A DNA stretch of 56,362 nucleotides, taken from Chloroflexota bacterium. GTDB lineage: Bacteria > Chloroflexota > UBA11872. The notes under the pieces are model-generated. The model was not told the origin of the DNA, searched no databases, and saw only the letters and a program-made list of their open reading frames with translations. Positions within the stretch are counted from its first letter, which is position 1; every line of letters starts with the position of its first letter. Shown piece by piece: positions 33,411 through 42,010 of this stretch. The stretch lies in NCBI GenBank assembly GCA_022821905.1, contig JAJECS010000014.1:1-56362 (forward strand). Reading direction: 5' to 3'. A program made the position numbers and the translations under genes.

Positions 33411-33758
33411 ATGGCAACGCAGTCCACACCCGAGATCGTCGCGTACCTCAAGCCGGTCTGCGGCTGGAGCGCTGGCGTCCGCGCAGTCTTCGACAAGTAC
33501 GACCTGTCCTACGAGGACAGAGACATCATCAACAACCCGATGAATTACCAGGAGATGGTGATCAAGAGCGGTCAGCCGCTCTCGCCGTGCGTGGTGGTGG
33601 ACGACCGCATGCTGGCCGACGTCAGCGGCGAAGAGGTCGAAGCCTGGCTGGCCGACAAGGGCTACATCGCCAAGAACAACTCGCCCACGCCGGTCCCCAT
33701 CGACCGCGCCTGCGCCGACGAGGTCCACGCCGCCAACGTCTCGTTCGAGGACCTGTAG
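33411..33758 (+). CDS. Monothiol glutaredoxin-like protein
   Basis: A 115-residue protein with a glutaredoxin fold: EIVAYLKPVCGWSAGVRAVF carries a single active cysteine (C17-G-W-S), followed by YDLSYEDRDIINNP and the cis-proline strand SPCVVVDDRMLADV. The roughly 30-residue tail (ADKGYIAKNNSPTPVPIDRA then CADEVHAANVSFEDL) is extra to the fold. A second, diverged copy of this tail alone is found at 36546-36674, beyond the low-GC island. Role: probably thiol reduction, possibly for the adjacent selenoprotein, with which it is divergently arranged. Confidence 0.75.
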   Translation: MATQSTPEIVAYLKPVCGWSAGVRAVFDKYDLSYEDRDIINNPMNYQEMVIKSGQPLSPCVVVDDRMLADVSGEEVEAWLADKGYIAKNNSPTPVPIDRACADEVHAANVSFEDL

Positions 33759-33894
33759 CGCCACGGTCCAAAAGCCGGCTCATCGTGTGGCAGCGCGGTT
33801 TTGGCATTGGCCATGCACTTCTGGCCGTCCGCAGCGTTTACCAATACGAGCTAGTACCGCCTGCAATGGTTCTCCCCACTAACGGCCAAAAGCG

Positions 33895-35139
33895 ATGGCT
33901 ATCGAGCTAGGCCCTACGGGCCAACTGGCAAGAGTCACTTCGATCGACGCTCACGGCACACGCGTCTGCTTTAAGTTTCCGAATGGCACAGTCGGCTGGT
34001 TCAACCAAGTTGGTCAGGAAGTAAAGAGCTACGCAGTCGGTGATGTGTTGCTGATCGCCGTTGATACAGGCAACCAGCGAGTCGAAAAGATGCCAATGGA
34101 TACTTGGCCCGATGAATCATGGGTCGGGGTTGTAAAGATAAAACTGCCAGACATAACGATCATTGAGTCTGGCGGACGATTCCGTACAGTTCCCACAACA
34201 ACCACACTGTGCTATGAGATTGGGAACACTGTTCAGGCTGGGGACGCGAAGGGCGTCACTAGGGTGCTGTCCGAACAACCGATTAGCTACATTGAGCTCC
34301 CCGCTGTTGATGATCAAGTCGTCGAGCGATTCAGGTTGACCTGTGAGGGTAAACGCGACTTGAGCTTTGATGATTTCGGTGGTCTCCCCGCCGTTGTGGA
34401 TAGGGCCCGAGAGCTAATCGAGGTGCCTCTACAGAAGCACGAGGCACTATCGGAAATTCGCGCACGCCCGATCAAGGGAGTCTTGTTCACAGGTGCTCCA
34501 GGCACCGGCAAGACATTGTTAGCGAGAATCATCGCAGCTCAATCTGGCGCTGAGTTTTATGAAATCTCTGGACCTGAGATATTCAGCAAATGGTATGGGC
34601 AAAGTGAAGATTTGCTTCGCAAGCTTTTCGCGGCGGCAGCCACACACGAGAAGTCAATCATATTCTTTGATGAGATTGACAGTGTGGCAGCGCAGCGGAG
34701 CGACGAATCTCATGAGGCTTCTAGACGTGTAGTCGCACAGCTGCTTACCCTCATGGACGGGTTTACTTCCCAAACCAACGTAGTTGTGATCGCTGCAACC
34801 AATCGGCCTCAAGATCTCGACATCGCTCTCCGGCGGCCTGGCCGATTTGACTGGGAGATCGAGTTTCCCTTCCCGAATGAGCACGACCGTATTGATATCC
34901 TCACCAAGACCGCTCGCCGGCGAAAGACGTGTGGCTCACTTCCACACAGGCACATTGCCGGGCAAACCGCTGGGTGGTCGGCAGCCGAACTTGCGGCAAT
35001 CTGGGACGAGGCGGCACTTCTCGCCGTCGCGGACGAGCGATCCGAGATTCTCGAAGAGGACTATATAGGCGGCTTCGAGCGGGTCTCACGCTACCGAAGT
35101 CAGTCCCGATCCGTAAGTTCAACAGGAGCTCGCACATGA
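33895..35139 (+). CDS. Cdc48/PAN-like AAA+ ATPase of the low-GC island
   Basis: A 414-residue single-ring AAA+ protein. Residues 1 to about 150 are a beta-rich N-domain of unknown type. The AAA module has Walker A GAPGTGKT (200-207), an aromatic pore loop S-K-W-Y-G (231-235, as in Cdc48 D2), Walker B IIFFDE (255-260), sensor 1 N303 in AATNRP, arginine fingers in RRPGRFD (313-319) and a C-terminal helical lid. Such enzymes unfold proteins or remodel complexes. It lacks a protease or nuclease domain. It overlaps the next gene (ATGA) so the two products should act together. Base composition is far lower in GC than its neighbours (26 of 60 bases at 34561-34620), indicating transfer. Confidence 0.85.
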   Translation: MAIELGPTGQLARVTSIDAHGTRVCFKFPNGTVGWFNQVGQEVKSYAVGDVLLIAVDTGNQRVEKMPMDTWPDESWVGVVKIKLPDITIIESGGRFRTVPTTTTLCYEIGNTVQAGDAKGVTRVLSEQPISYIELPAVDDQVVERFRLTCEGKRDLSFDDFGGLPAVVDRARELIEVPLQKHEALSEIRARPIKGVLFTGAPGTGKTLLARIIAAQSGAEFYEISGPEIFSKWYGQSEDLLRKLFAAAATHEKSIIFFDEIDSVAAQRSDESHEASRRVVAQLLTLMDGFTSQTNVVVIAATNRPQDLDIALRRPGRFDWEIEFPFPNEHDRIDILTKTARRRKTCGSLPHRHIAGQTAGWSAAELAAIWDEAALLAVADERSEILEEDYIGGFERVSRYRSQSRSVSSTGART

Positions 35140-36524
35140 GCCTTCTGTCGCGCTTTCGACGGCGGCTTCCGAGATTCACCGGAATGCGTCCCACAGCAAA
35201 CCCACCCGGCCCACTTCGGGAGTTCATTTACCTCGACGAGGTCTCTGTCTACAGCATACTCGCTTCGCGGAGGGGCAGTATTGCTACCGAGTTCACTGAG
35301 AGTCAAACCGCTTCACTAAACAATGATATCAGCGGTTCAGTTGCCGGTGGATTTGGTCTCGCCAGTGCCGAAATTGGCGCAAAAGTTCAGTCAGGAGAGG
35401 TCCGCGGATCTCAGGTGCTTCGAAAGGCCACCATTCAGACCAGCTTCAAAGAGCTATACGATATCGAGCGTGGTGAACTCGCAATGGGTCCCCCTCGTTG
35501 CGTTTGTATACCGACCGTCAATACTCTTACCGGGCTGGAAGCAATGCTTGATTCGCTCACTTTGGACGGATTGGTGCTGGATTCGAGGAAGATTCGTCGC
35601 GGGGATCTCTTAGAAGTCGAGGTGGAGCTGGAGGCCGATCCGATCTTCCATATGGTCACTGTTATCTCAGCGTTTCGCGAACTGATTGAAGACAAGGATG
35701 ATCTATTCGGTCACGCCACTACCCGTCAACTCGCCGAGACACATTCAATTGCACAAGTGCTCGAGATACTTCTTGCTGGACTCGTCCCCATTCGAGGGCG
35801 ACTCATTGACTACGAGTGGGCAAGAATTGCTGACCGAGAGGTCATATTGCACCGAGAACTTCTAAGTAATATGTCGGAGGAAAGACAAATTGAATCATGG
35901 CCTGTATTCGTAGTCGGTGTTGCTCAGCGCGACTTATTCTGGAAGGATATTCGACGAGTGCTCTTCTCTGAGGCTCGATACACTGTCTATTGCCGGCTCG
36001 CGAAGAGCTGCGTGTCTGACAAGTGGCACCCAGTAACGATGGCGGATATGTTCTCGGGAATCGCCCCGTCCTTCGGTGAGCAGGTTGGAAGGTTGAGCGA
36101 GATTGCCAAGAATGCTCTGACCGGTGTCGCCCGTGAGCAGTCAGCCGTCGCGGGCAGAGGTTACGGCAGCGGTGAGCAAATGGTAAGAGACTACGTCACA
36201 CTTCTTGTGGATCACCATTGTGGTTCGATCAAGGCGGACTTCATCGATGCGTTGATTCGTGATCTTGAGCTCCCGAGCGGCTGGATGAATAGCGTGGACG
36301 GGCGACGCCGGGTGTTTCGTGAAGTGACGCGTCGTATCGATGAGACGCTAGAGGTCGAGACACCGAGCAAAATCGCACACGACCTAAGGAGTGCTGCCTT
36401 GAGCAATATGACTCTCGGACAAATGCTGTCAACTACGGCGTCAGGGGAGGGCGATCGAAGTGCGGCACCCACGCTACCGGGCGAACGATACTTGGACACT
36501 GAGATCATTGCCATCTACTGGTAG
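35136..36524 (+). CDS. DUF6414-like protein coupled to the AAA+ ATPase
   Basis: A 462-residue protein with no recognised enzymatic motif. After a basic start it reads REFIYLDEVSVYSILASRRG (28-47), the opening I associate with DUF6414 proteins, then a Gly/Ser/Ala segment (NNDISGSVAGGFGLASAEIG) that may insert in or touch a membrane or form a sensor loop, and a long alpha/beta region ending VFREVTRRIDETLEVETPSK. ATG 35136 lies inside the ATPase stop, so translation is coupled. Same low-GC composition as the ATPase. Probably the specificity or effector partner of the ATPase; function unknown. Family naming is from memory of the N-terminus. Confidence 0.55.
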   Translation: MSLLSRFRRRLPRFTGMRPTANPPGPLREFIYLDEVSVYSILASRRGSIATEFTESQTASLNNDISGSVAGGFGLASAEIGAKVQSGEVRGSQVLRKATIQTSFKELYDIERGELAMGPPRCVCIPTVNTLTGLEAMLDSLTLDGLVLDSRKIRRGDLLEVEVELEADPIFHMVTVISAFRELIEDKDDLFGHATTRQLAETHSIAQVLEILLAGLVPIRGRLIDYEWARIADREVILHRELLSNMSEERQIESWPVFVVGVAQRDLFWKDIRRVLFSEARYTVYCRLAKSCVSDKWHPVTMADMFSGIAPSFGEQVGRLSEIAKNALTGVAREQSAVAGRGYGSGEQMVRDYVTLLVDHHCGSIKADFIDALIRDLELPSGWMNSVDGRRRVFREVTRRIDETLEVETPSKIAHDLRSAALSNMTLGQMLSTTASGEGDRSAAPTLPGERYLDTEIIAIYW

Positions 36525-36545
36525 ATACCAAGTGAGAATAGTAAT

Positions 36546-36674
36546 GTGGACAAGCTCAAGGCTTGGCTGGCGGACAAGGGATACATCGCCAAGAACATCC
36601 TGCCCACGCCGGTGCCCATCGACCGCGCCTGCGCCGACGAGGTGCACGCGGCGACCGTCACGTTCGAGGAGTAG
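36546..36674 (+). pseudogene. C-terminal fragment of a second glutaredoxin-like gene
   Basis: A 42-codon frame reads KAWLADKGYIAKNILPTPV then PIDRACADEVHAATVTFEE and stops. It is clearly homologous to the last 42 residues of the glutaredoxin at 33411-33758 but not identical in DNA, so it is an older paralogue, not a simple target duplication. Its thioredoxin-fold part is missing. GC is high again here. The low-GC AAA/DUF6414 island lies exactly between the intact gene and this remnant, suggesting that insertion removed the 5' part of a tandem second copy. No gene is supported between 36675 and 36931. Confidence 0.75.
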
Positions 36675-36931
36675 CTGGCGGCCCCGCGAGCCCGCGTCCG
36701 TGCCGACGATACCGGTCGCAGTCGAGGTCAAGGGTGTCGCGCCTGATCGATGTCATGGCAAGCGGGGCTAGTGGTTCAGTCGGTGTTGGTGCGAAGCCGT
36801 TCGGATATGGAGCGGGCATTGAGCTTCGACCAGATGGGCCTTGAACTCGAGCCGATGCGCTTCGCATCTGATCCACTTCGACGGCGAGTGCTTCCTCGGT
36901 CCTTACGACTGAGACCGAGCGCGCGGGCTGC

Positions 36932-39454
36932 CTAGCCCCGAAGCTCCGCGCCCAGGCGGTGCTGGAGGGCGCGAACCACTCGGTTGTGCGCCTTGTCTGC
37001 TTGCTTGTCCGTGAGCGTGCGGTCCGGCGCCGCATAGCTGAGCGCGTAGGCCAGGCTGCGCTTGCCGGGGGCGATCTGCTCGCCGCGGTATTCGTCGAAC
37101 ATGCGTACCGAGGCGAGCAGCGGTCGACCCGCGCGCTGGATCGTCTCCAGCACTTCAGCTTGAGCCACGCCCTCGTCCACGACGACGGCCACGTCGCGCA
37201 GCGCGGCTGGATACTCCGACCAGGGCGTGAACGACGACGGGCCGGCCGAGGCTTTCCACACCGCGCCCACGTCCACCAGCAGCGCCCAGGCGCGTTCGTC
37301 CAGGTCGTAGGCGGCGGCCACGTCAGGCTCGATGGCGCCGTAGGCGGCCAGCGTTCGACCGGATCGCGTCACTCCCACCGCCTGCCCTGCCGCGAACGTT
37401 GGGTGCTGCACCGCGTCGTGGCTGACCGTGGACGTGTCAACGCCTGACCGCGCCAGCACCTCGTCGGCGACGCCGCGAACGAATGGAAGCTCGATGGTCG
37501 CGGTTTCGTCCCAGCGCCCGGCGCTCAGGCGCTCACCGATCACCGCCGTGAGCAGCAGCGGCTCCTCCGGCAGATCGTCCTCGCGCGGCAGGAATGTTGG
37601 CTGGCACTCGAAGAGCAGCAGGTCTCGGTCGGTGTGGCGGCGGTTGGCGCGCAGGGTCTCCAGCATCGTCGCCAGGCCGGTGAGCCGAAGGGTCGACTCG
37701 TCCGAAGACAGCGGATTACGGATTTGCAGCGGCGCCCGGTGCAGTGGCAGCAGGCGCTTGGTGAGCGCGCGCCCGGCGTCGTTCATCGCGGAACGGTGAA
37801 CCGTCTCCCAGGTTTCGGGGTCGCCTAGCGGCGTTTCGGGATCGGCGTCCAGCAGTTCGGGCGGCACCAGATGCGCCAGGCGGGCCTCGCTGGTGAGTGC
37901 GTAGGTCACGCACTCGCTAAATCCGAGGCCAACCATCACGTCTCGCAGCTCGTCCTCGCGCGGGTCAAGCTCGCCCGGCACCGTGTCCGTGACGCCACCG
38001 GTGGGCAGCGTGTTCGGGATGCGGTCATAGCCGAGCAGGCGCGCCACCTCCTCCACCACATCGGCGGGCGTCGTCACGTCGCGGCGCCAGAAGGGCGGCT
38101 GCACGTGCAACAGGTCGCCGGACTCGGTCACGGAGAAGGCCAGCGCCTCCAGGGCGCGCCGCACCTCGGCGCGTTCGTAGGCCAAGCCCATCAGGCGTTC
38201 GATGCGATCAAATTGGAGCGACACCGGCTCGGGGGTGGAAGGCGCCGGGTAGGCATCGCCCGACAGGAACTCGCCGCGTCCCGCGCCGATGGCCTCGATG
38301 AGTTGCACGCAGCGCCGCAGCGCCGGTTCGGTGAGTTCCGGCGGCAGCCCCTTCTCGAACCGGCGCGACGCCTCGCTGCGCAGCGCCAGGCGATGGGCCG
38401 TGCGGCGAATGCTCACGGGGTCGAAGGTCGCCGACTCCAACAGCACCGTCGACGTGGCGTCGGTGACCTCTGTGGCCAGCCCACCCATCACGCCGGCCAG
38501 CGCCACCGGGCCTTCGCCATCCACGATGCACAGCGTCTCGGCGGTCAACTCGCGATCCTGACCGTCCAGCGTCACCAGCCGTTCGCCGGAACTGGCCGTG
38601 CGGACGCCGATCAGGCCCCCGCGGATCGTGTCCCAATCGAACGCGTGCAGCGGCTGCCCGGTTTCCAGCATCACGTAGTTCGTCACGTCCACGATCGTGT
38701 TGATCGGCCGCATGCCCGCCAGCTCCAGCCGCTTGCGCAGCCAGGTCGGCGACTCGGCCACCTGGACGTCGCGGACGAAAGCCGCCGAATAGCGGGCGCA
38801 GAGCGCCGGATCGTCGATGTGCAGCGCGACCGAGGGCCACGGCTCGCCGTTGCTTGCCCGAGCGGCGGGAATAGGCGAGCGGACCTCGGTGCCGAATAGC
38901 GCGGCGGCCTCGCGCGCGATGCCCAGCACCGAGAGGGCGTCCGGGCGGTTGGCCTTGAGCTCGAACTCGATCACCTCGTCGCCGAGGACCTCCGTCAACG
39001 GCCGGCCCAAGGGCGCGTCGGGATCCAGGATCAGGATGCCCTCGTGGTCGTCGCTCAGCCCCAGCTCTCGGTTCGAGCACAACATGCCGCGCGAGGCCAC
39101 GCCGCGAATCTTGGTCGGCTTCAGCTCTCTGAGCCGCGGCTCGTCGGAGTAGGCGTCCCACAGCCGCGCGCCCTCGTGCGCGAAGGCGATCTTGTCGCCC
39201 ACGGCGAAGTTCCACGCGCCGCAGACCACCTGGATTTCCGAGTCGCCGGTGGTGACCGTCGGCAGATTGAGCCGATCGGCGTTCGGATGCGGGTCGATGC
39301 GCACCACCTCGCCCACCACCACGCGGTCCCAGTGCTCACCGGCGCGATGGATTTCCGCGACCTCGAACCCCGCGTCGGTCAGTCGCCGCGCGACCTCGTC
39401 AACCGGCGCGCCGACGCCCGACAGCTCGCACAGCCACTCGTAGGGCACCCGCAT
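36932..39454 (-). CDS. pheT: Phenylalanyl-tRNA synthetase beta subunit
   Basis: Large subunit of the alpha2-beta2 enzyme charging tRNA-Phe. The 840-residue protein has the EMAP/OB tRNA-binding domain near residues 40-150 (VVVGEVVRIDPHPNADRL), the B3/B4 editing domain (AGMRPINTIVDVTNYVMLE, then GQPLHAFDWD), B5, the catalytic-like core (LLGYDRIPNTLPTG) and a C-terminal ferredoxin-fold anticodon domain (YPAALRDVAVVVDEGV). Full length and canonical. ATG 39454 lies 3 bases after the pheS stop. It is the last gene of the rpmI-rplT-spoU-pheS-pheT unit. Confidence 0.96.
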   Translation of the reverse strand: MRVPYEWLCELSGVGAPVDEVARRLTDAGFEVAEIHRAGEHWDRVVVGEVVRIDPHPNADRLNLPTVTTGDSEIQVVCGAWNFAVGDKIAFAHEGARLWDAYSDEPRLRELKPTKIRGVASRGMLCSNRELGLSDDHEGILILDPDAPLGRPLTEVLGDEVIEFELKANRPDALSVLGIAREAAALFGTEVRSPIPAARASNGEPWPSVALHIDDPALCARYSAAFVRDVQVAESPTWLRKRLELAGMRPINTIVDVTNYVMLETGQPLHAFDWDTIRGGLIGVRTASSGERLVTLDGQDRELTAETLCIVDGEGPVALAGVMGGLATEVTDATSTVLLESATFDPVSIRRTAHRLALRSEASRRFEKGLPPELTEPALRRCVQLIEAIGAGRGEFLSGDAYPAPSTPEPVSLQFDRIERLMGLAYERAEVRRALEALAFSVTESGDLLHVQPPFWRRDVTTPADVVEEVARLLGYDRIPNTLPTGGVTDTVPGELDPREDELRDVMVGLGFSECVTYALTSEARLAHLVPPELLDADPETPLGDPETWETVHRSAMNDAGRALTKRLLPLHRAPLQIRNPLSSDESTLRLTGLATMLETLRANRRHTDRDLLLFECQPTFLPREDDLPEEPLLLTAVIGERLSAGRWDETATIELPFVRGVADEVLARSGVDTSTVSHDAVQHPTFAAGQAVGVTRSGRTLAAYGAIEPDVAAAYDLDERAWALLVDVGAVWKASAGPSSFTPWSEYPAALRDVAVVVDEGVAQAEVLETIQRAGRPLLASVRMFDEYRGEQIAPGKRSLAYALSYAAPDRTLTDKQADKAHNRVVRALQHRLGAELRG

Positions 39455-39457
39455 GAG

Positions 39458-40480
39458 CTAGTGGAACTGCCTGAGGAACCGCAGGTCGTTGCGGTAGAAG
39501 CTGCGGATGTCGGTGACGCCGTACTTCAGCATGGCGATGCGCTCCACGCCCATGCCGAAGGCGAAGCCCTGATACACCCCGGGGTCGTAGCCGACGTTCG
39601 CCAGCACCGTGGGGTGCACCATGCCGGCGCCCAGGATCTCGATCCAGCCGCTGCCCCCGCAGACCGAGCAGCCGCCGCCGTCACAGGCGTGGCACGACAT
39701 CTCGGCCTCGGCGCTCGGCTCGGTGAAGGGGAAATAGCTGGCGCGAATCCGCAGTTCCCGGTCCGGGCCAAACATCGCCCGCACGAAGTGCGTCAGCGTG
39801 CCGCGCAGGTCCGCCATGGTGATGCGTTCATCGATGGCCAGCCCCTCGACCTGCATGAACTCGGACTCGTGCGAGGCGTCGCGGTTCTCATAGCGATAGA
39901 CCTTGCCCGGCACGATCACGCGCACCGGCGGTCGCACCTGCTCCATCACGCGCGCCTGAACCGGCGAGGTGTGGGTCCGCAGCAGCAGGTCGCCGGGACG
40001 CGCCTGCTGCTGGAGATGAAACGTGTCCCACATGTCGCGGGCCGGATGGTCGGCGGGAATGTTGAGCAGCTCGAAGTTGTAGCGGTCCCACTCGACTTCG
40101 GGTCCACTGACGGCGCGGAATCCCAGTGGCGCGAACACCGCGCGAATCTCGCGCAGTGTGCGCGTCAGCGGATGCAGCCGGCCCAGACGCACGGGATAGC
40201 CGGGCATGGTGACGTCCGTGTCGGACTCGTCGGCGCGCCGGCTCAGCTGGTCGCGGTGGGCGGCGAGCGCCTCCTCGAGGGCTTGGCGCGCCGCGTTGGC
40301 GGCCTGTCCCGCGGCCCGCCGCTCCTCGGGCGGCAGCTCGCGGATTGACCGCAGGATGCCGGTGAGCGCGCTGCGCCGTCCCAGGTGCGTCACGCGCCAG
40401 GCCTCGATCGCCTCGTCGGAGCCGGCCTGCGCCAGCTCGGTCCGCGCCGCGGCCAGCAGCTCGTCAATCCGCTCGCGCAC
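39458..40480 (-). CDS. pheS: Phenylalanyl-tRNA synthetase alpha subunit
   Basis: Catalytic class II subunit of phenylalanyl-tRNA synthetase. The 340-residue protein has an N-terminal coiled coil (to about residue 90), then motif 2 and 3 regions including FHLQQQARPGDLLLRTHTSP, YRYENRDASHESEFMQVEG and GIDE-like LAIDERITM. An insert with four cysteines (CHACDGGGCSVCGGSG) precedes WIEILGAGMVHP, as in many bacteria with zinc-type PheS. Start GTG 40480 is preferred because AAAAAGGA lies 5 bases before it; ATG 40501 is also open. It overlaps the end of the methyltransferase gene by 17 bases. Confidence 0.95.
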   Translation of the reverse strand: MRERIDELLAAARTELAQAGSDEAIEAWRVTHLGRRSALTGILRSIRELPPEERRAAGQAANAARQALEEALAAHRDQLSRRADESDTDVTMPGYPVRLGRLHPLTRTLREIRAVFAPLGFRAVSGPEVEWDRYNFELLNIPADHPARDMWDTFHLQQQARPGDLLLRTHTSPVQARVMEQVRPPVRVIVPGKVYRYENRDASHESEFMQVEGLAIDERITMADLRGTLTHFVRAMFGPDRELRIRASYFPFTEPSAEAEMSCHACDGGGCSVCGGSGWIEILGAGMVHPTVLANVGYDPGVYQGFAFGMGVERIAMLKYGVTDIRSFYRNDLRFLRQFH

Positions 40481-41282
40481 TGAGGTCCTTTTTCGGGGCA
40501 TTGGCCGCGCGCTGCCGCGCGGCCTCGAACAGGATAACGGCGGCCGCGGCGGCCGCGTTCAGCGATTCGACTCCACGCCGCATCGGCACGCGGACCGCGC
40601 CGCGGCTCGCGGCGCGCCAGGCGGGCGAAACGCCGGCCGATTCGGCGCCCACGATCAGTCCGCAAATGCCAGTCCAGTCAACCTCCTGGTAGGTCAGATC
40701 GGCGTCGGCGCTCGCTGCGTACAGATCGACATCGGCGCCGAGCGACTCGAGGTCTGCCGGATCGGCCGCTCTCCGAATGGGCACGCGGAATTGCCCGCCG
40801 GCGCCCGCCCGCATCGCTTTGGGGCTGTAGGAATCCGCCGTGCCTGGGGTGCAGATCACGCCTGTCGCGCCCGCCGCGGCGGCGCTGCGCACCATGGCCC
40901 CGACGTTGCCCGGGTCTTGCACGCCGTCGAGCACCAGGAGCAGCGCCGGTCCCGGAAGCGCCGGAGGATCCGGCGCGGCGATCACGGCCAGCACGCCTTG
41001 CGGCGTCTCGGTGTCGGCGACGGCGCCAAACACGCCCTCGGTGCAGCGGCGCACCGGGATGCCTTGCGCCACGGCCTCGTCGGCGACGGCTGCGGCGGCC
41101 GGCGTCGCGTCCGCCAGGCACAGCACTGAATCGACCACGCCGGCGCGCAAGGCCTCGGCCACGAGCTTCGGGCCCTCGACGACCGTACGACCGGCGCGGC
41201 GGCGCGCGCTGCCGCGCTGGAGCGAACGAATATGGGCAACCGCCGGGTTGCGAGCACTGCGGATGACCGGCGCCGGAGCCAC
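40464..41282 (-). CDS. SpoU/TrmH-family RNA 2'-O-methyltransferase (RlmB-like)
   Basis: A 272-residue SAM-dependent RNA ribose methyltransferase with a trefoil-knot fold. Residues 1 to about 95 form the SpoU substrate-binding domain (RSARNPAVAHIRSL, VVEGPKLVAEAL). The knot domain has the three SpoU motifs: LVLDGVQDPGNVGAMVRSA, GLIVGAESAGVS and VRVPMRRGVESLNAAAAAAV. It probably modifies 23S rRNA, but TsnR-like or tRNA targets cannot be excluded. Its place between rplT and pheS is common in bacteria. GTG 41282 is 13 bases after rplT. Confidence 0.88.
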   Translation of the reverse strand: MAPAPVIRSARNPAVAHIRSLQRGSARRRAGRTVVEGPKLVAEALRAGVVDSVLCLADATPAAAAVADEAVAQGIPVRRCTEGVFGAVADTETPQGVLAVIAAPDPPALPGPALLLVLDGVQDPGNVGAMVRSAAAAGATGVICTPGTADSYSPKAMRAGAGGQFRVPIRRAADPADLESLGADVDLYAASADADLTYQEVDWTGICGLIVGAESAGVSPAWRAASRGAVRVPMRRGVESLNAAAAAAVILFEAARQRAANAPKKDLSARAD

Positions 41283-41295
41283 GGCCCCACCGCGC

Positions 41296-41649
41296 CTAGG
41301 CGGCGGCTTGCGCCGCCTTCACCAGGTCTTCGAAGGCCTCGGGCTCGTTGAGCGCCAGGTCCGCCAGCACCTTGCGGTCGAGGTCGATGTTGGCCCGGCG
41401 CAGGCCGTGCATGAACTGGCTGTAGGTCATGCCCAGCGCCCGAGCGCGCGCATTGATGCGCAGGATCCAGCCGCGCCGCATGTCGCGACGCCGCGTGCGC
41501 CGGTGAGCGTAGGCGTATTGCCCCGCGTGCATCAGGTCTTCGTGGGCGGCCTTGAACTGCCGGCTGCGCGCGCCCTTGTGGCCGCGGACGGCCTTGAGGA
41601 CGCGCCGTCGGCGCTTGCGGCTGGCGACGCTGCGCTTGACTCGTGCCAT
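41296..41649 (-). CDS. rplT: 50S ribosomal protein L20
   Basis: Large-subunit assembly protein, 117 residues, very basic. MARVKRSVASRKRRRRVLK opens it, then KGARSRQFKAAHEDLMHAG and the globular half with WILRINARARALGMTYSQFM and NIDLDRKVLADLA. Canonical length. In enterobacteria L20 also represses its own operon by binding the leader; a leader hairpin is present upstream of rpmI here. It follows rpmI by 12 bases. Confidence 0.97.
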   Translation of the reverse strand: MARVKRSVASRKRRRRVLKAVRGHKGARSRQFKAAHEDLMHAGQYAYAHRRTRRRDMRRGWILRINARARALGMTYSQFMHGLRRANIDLDRKVLADLALNEPEAFEDLVKAAQAAA

Positions 41650-41661
41650 CGGCGATCCGGC

Positions 41662-41856
41662 CTACCCGGCGAGCAGGCGCTTGGCCTGCTTGAGCTGACC
41701 GCCGGTGATCGGCTGCTCGTGACCCTTGGCGCGCCGCGAGCGCCGACTCTTCTTGCGCCGCAGGGTCTGCGCCGTGCTCTTGGCGCACGTCACCTTGCCG
41801 TTGGCAGTCTTGCGCAGCCGCTTAACGGCCGCTTTGCGAGTTTTGAGTTTTGGCAT
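41662..41856 (-). CDS. rpmI: 50S ribosomal protein L35
   Basis: A 64-residue basic ribosomal protein beginning MPKLKTRKAAVKRLRKTANG and ending with GGQLKQAKRLLAG. It is the first gene of the operon; the infC gene that usually precedes it is absent from this position and two LRR genes lie upstream instead. No good ribosome binding site precedes ATG 41856: the leader ends in a hairpin and GTTTTGCTGTCCT, which suggests structured or atypical initiation. Confidence 0.95.
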   Translation of the reverse strand: MPKLKTRKAAVKRLRKTANGKVTCAKSTAQTLRRKKSRRSRRAKGHEQPITGGQLKQAKRLLAG

Positions 41857-41863
41857 AGGACAG

Positions 41864-41888
41864 CAAAACCGCGGCGCCACACGCCGCG
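41864..41888 (-). promoter_or_regulatory. Leader hairpin of the rpmI-rplT operon
   Basis: On the minus strand CGCGGCG-TGTGG-CGCCGCG forms a 7-bp stem followed by GTTTTG, only 8 bases before the rpmI ATG. It looks like a weak attenuator or an initiation-blocking structure and may be the site of L20 feedback. That role is inferred from the family. Confidence 0.4.
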
Positions 41889-41895
41889 ATGTCTC

Positions 41896-41901
41896 AGGGT
41901 A
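41896..41901 (-). promoter_or_regulatory. Probable -10 box (TACCCT) for the rpmI operon
   Basis: TACCCT on the minus strand lies 39 bases before the rpmI ATG, just upstream of the leader hairpin, in the 154-base gap after the LRR gene. No -35 consensus is evident. Confidence 0.4.
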
Positions 41902-42010
41902 GCACGGGCGGATCGACCGGCCCGAGCCTGGCAAGAAGCACCGTGCGAATCACCGCGAGGAGCCAGCCGGAAAGCTCAGGCGAGCCGCACGGACTGCAAT
42001 GTCGCGGCGC

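Noticed and set aside
36675..36931. Small ORF 36750-36935 as a gene
   Set aside because: No ribosome binding site, no motif, Arg-rich composition typical of chance GC-rich frames; it overlaps the end of pheT.
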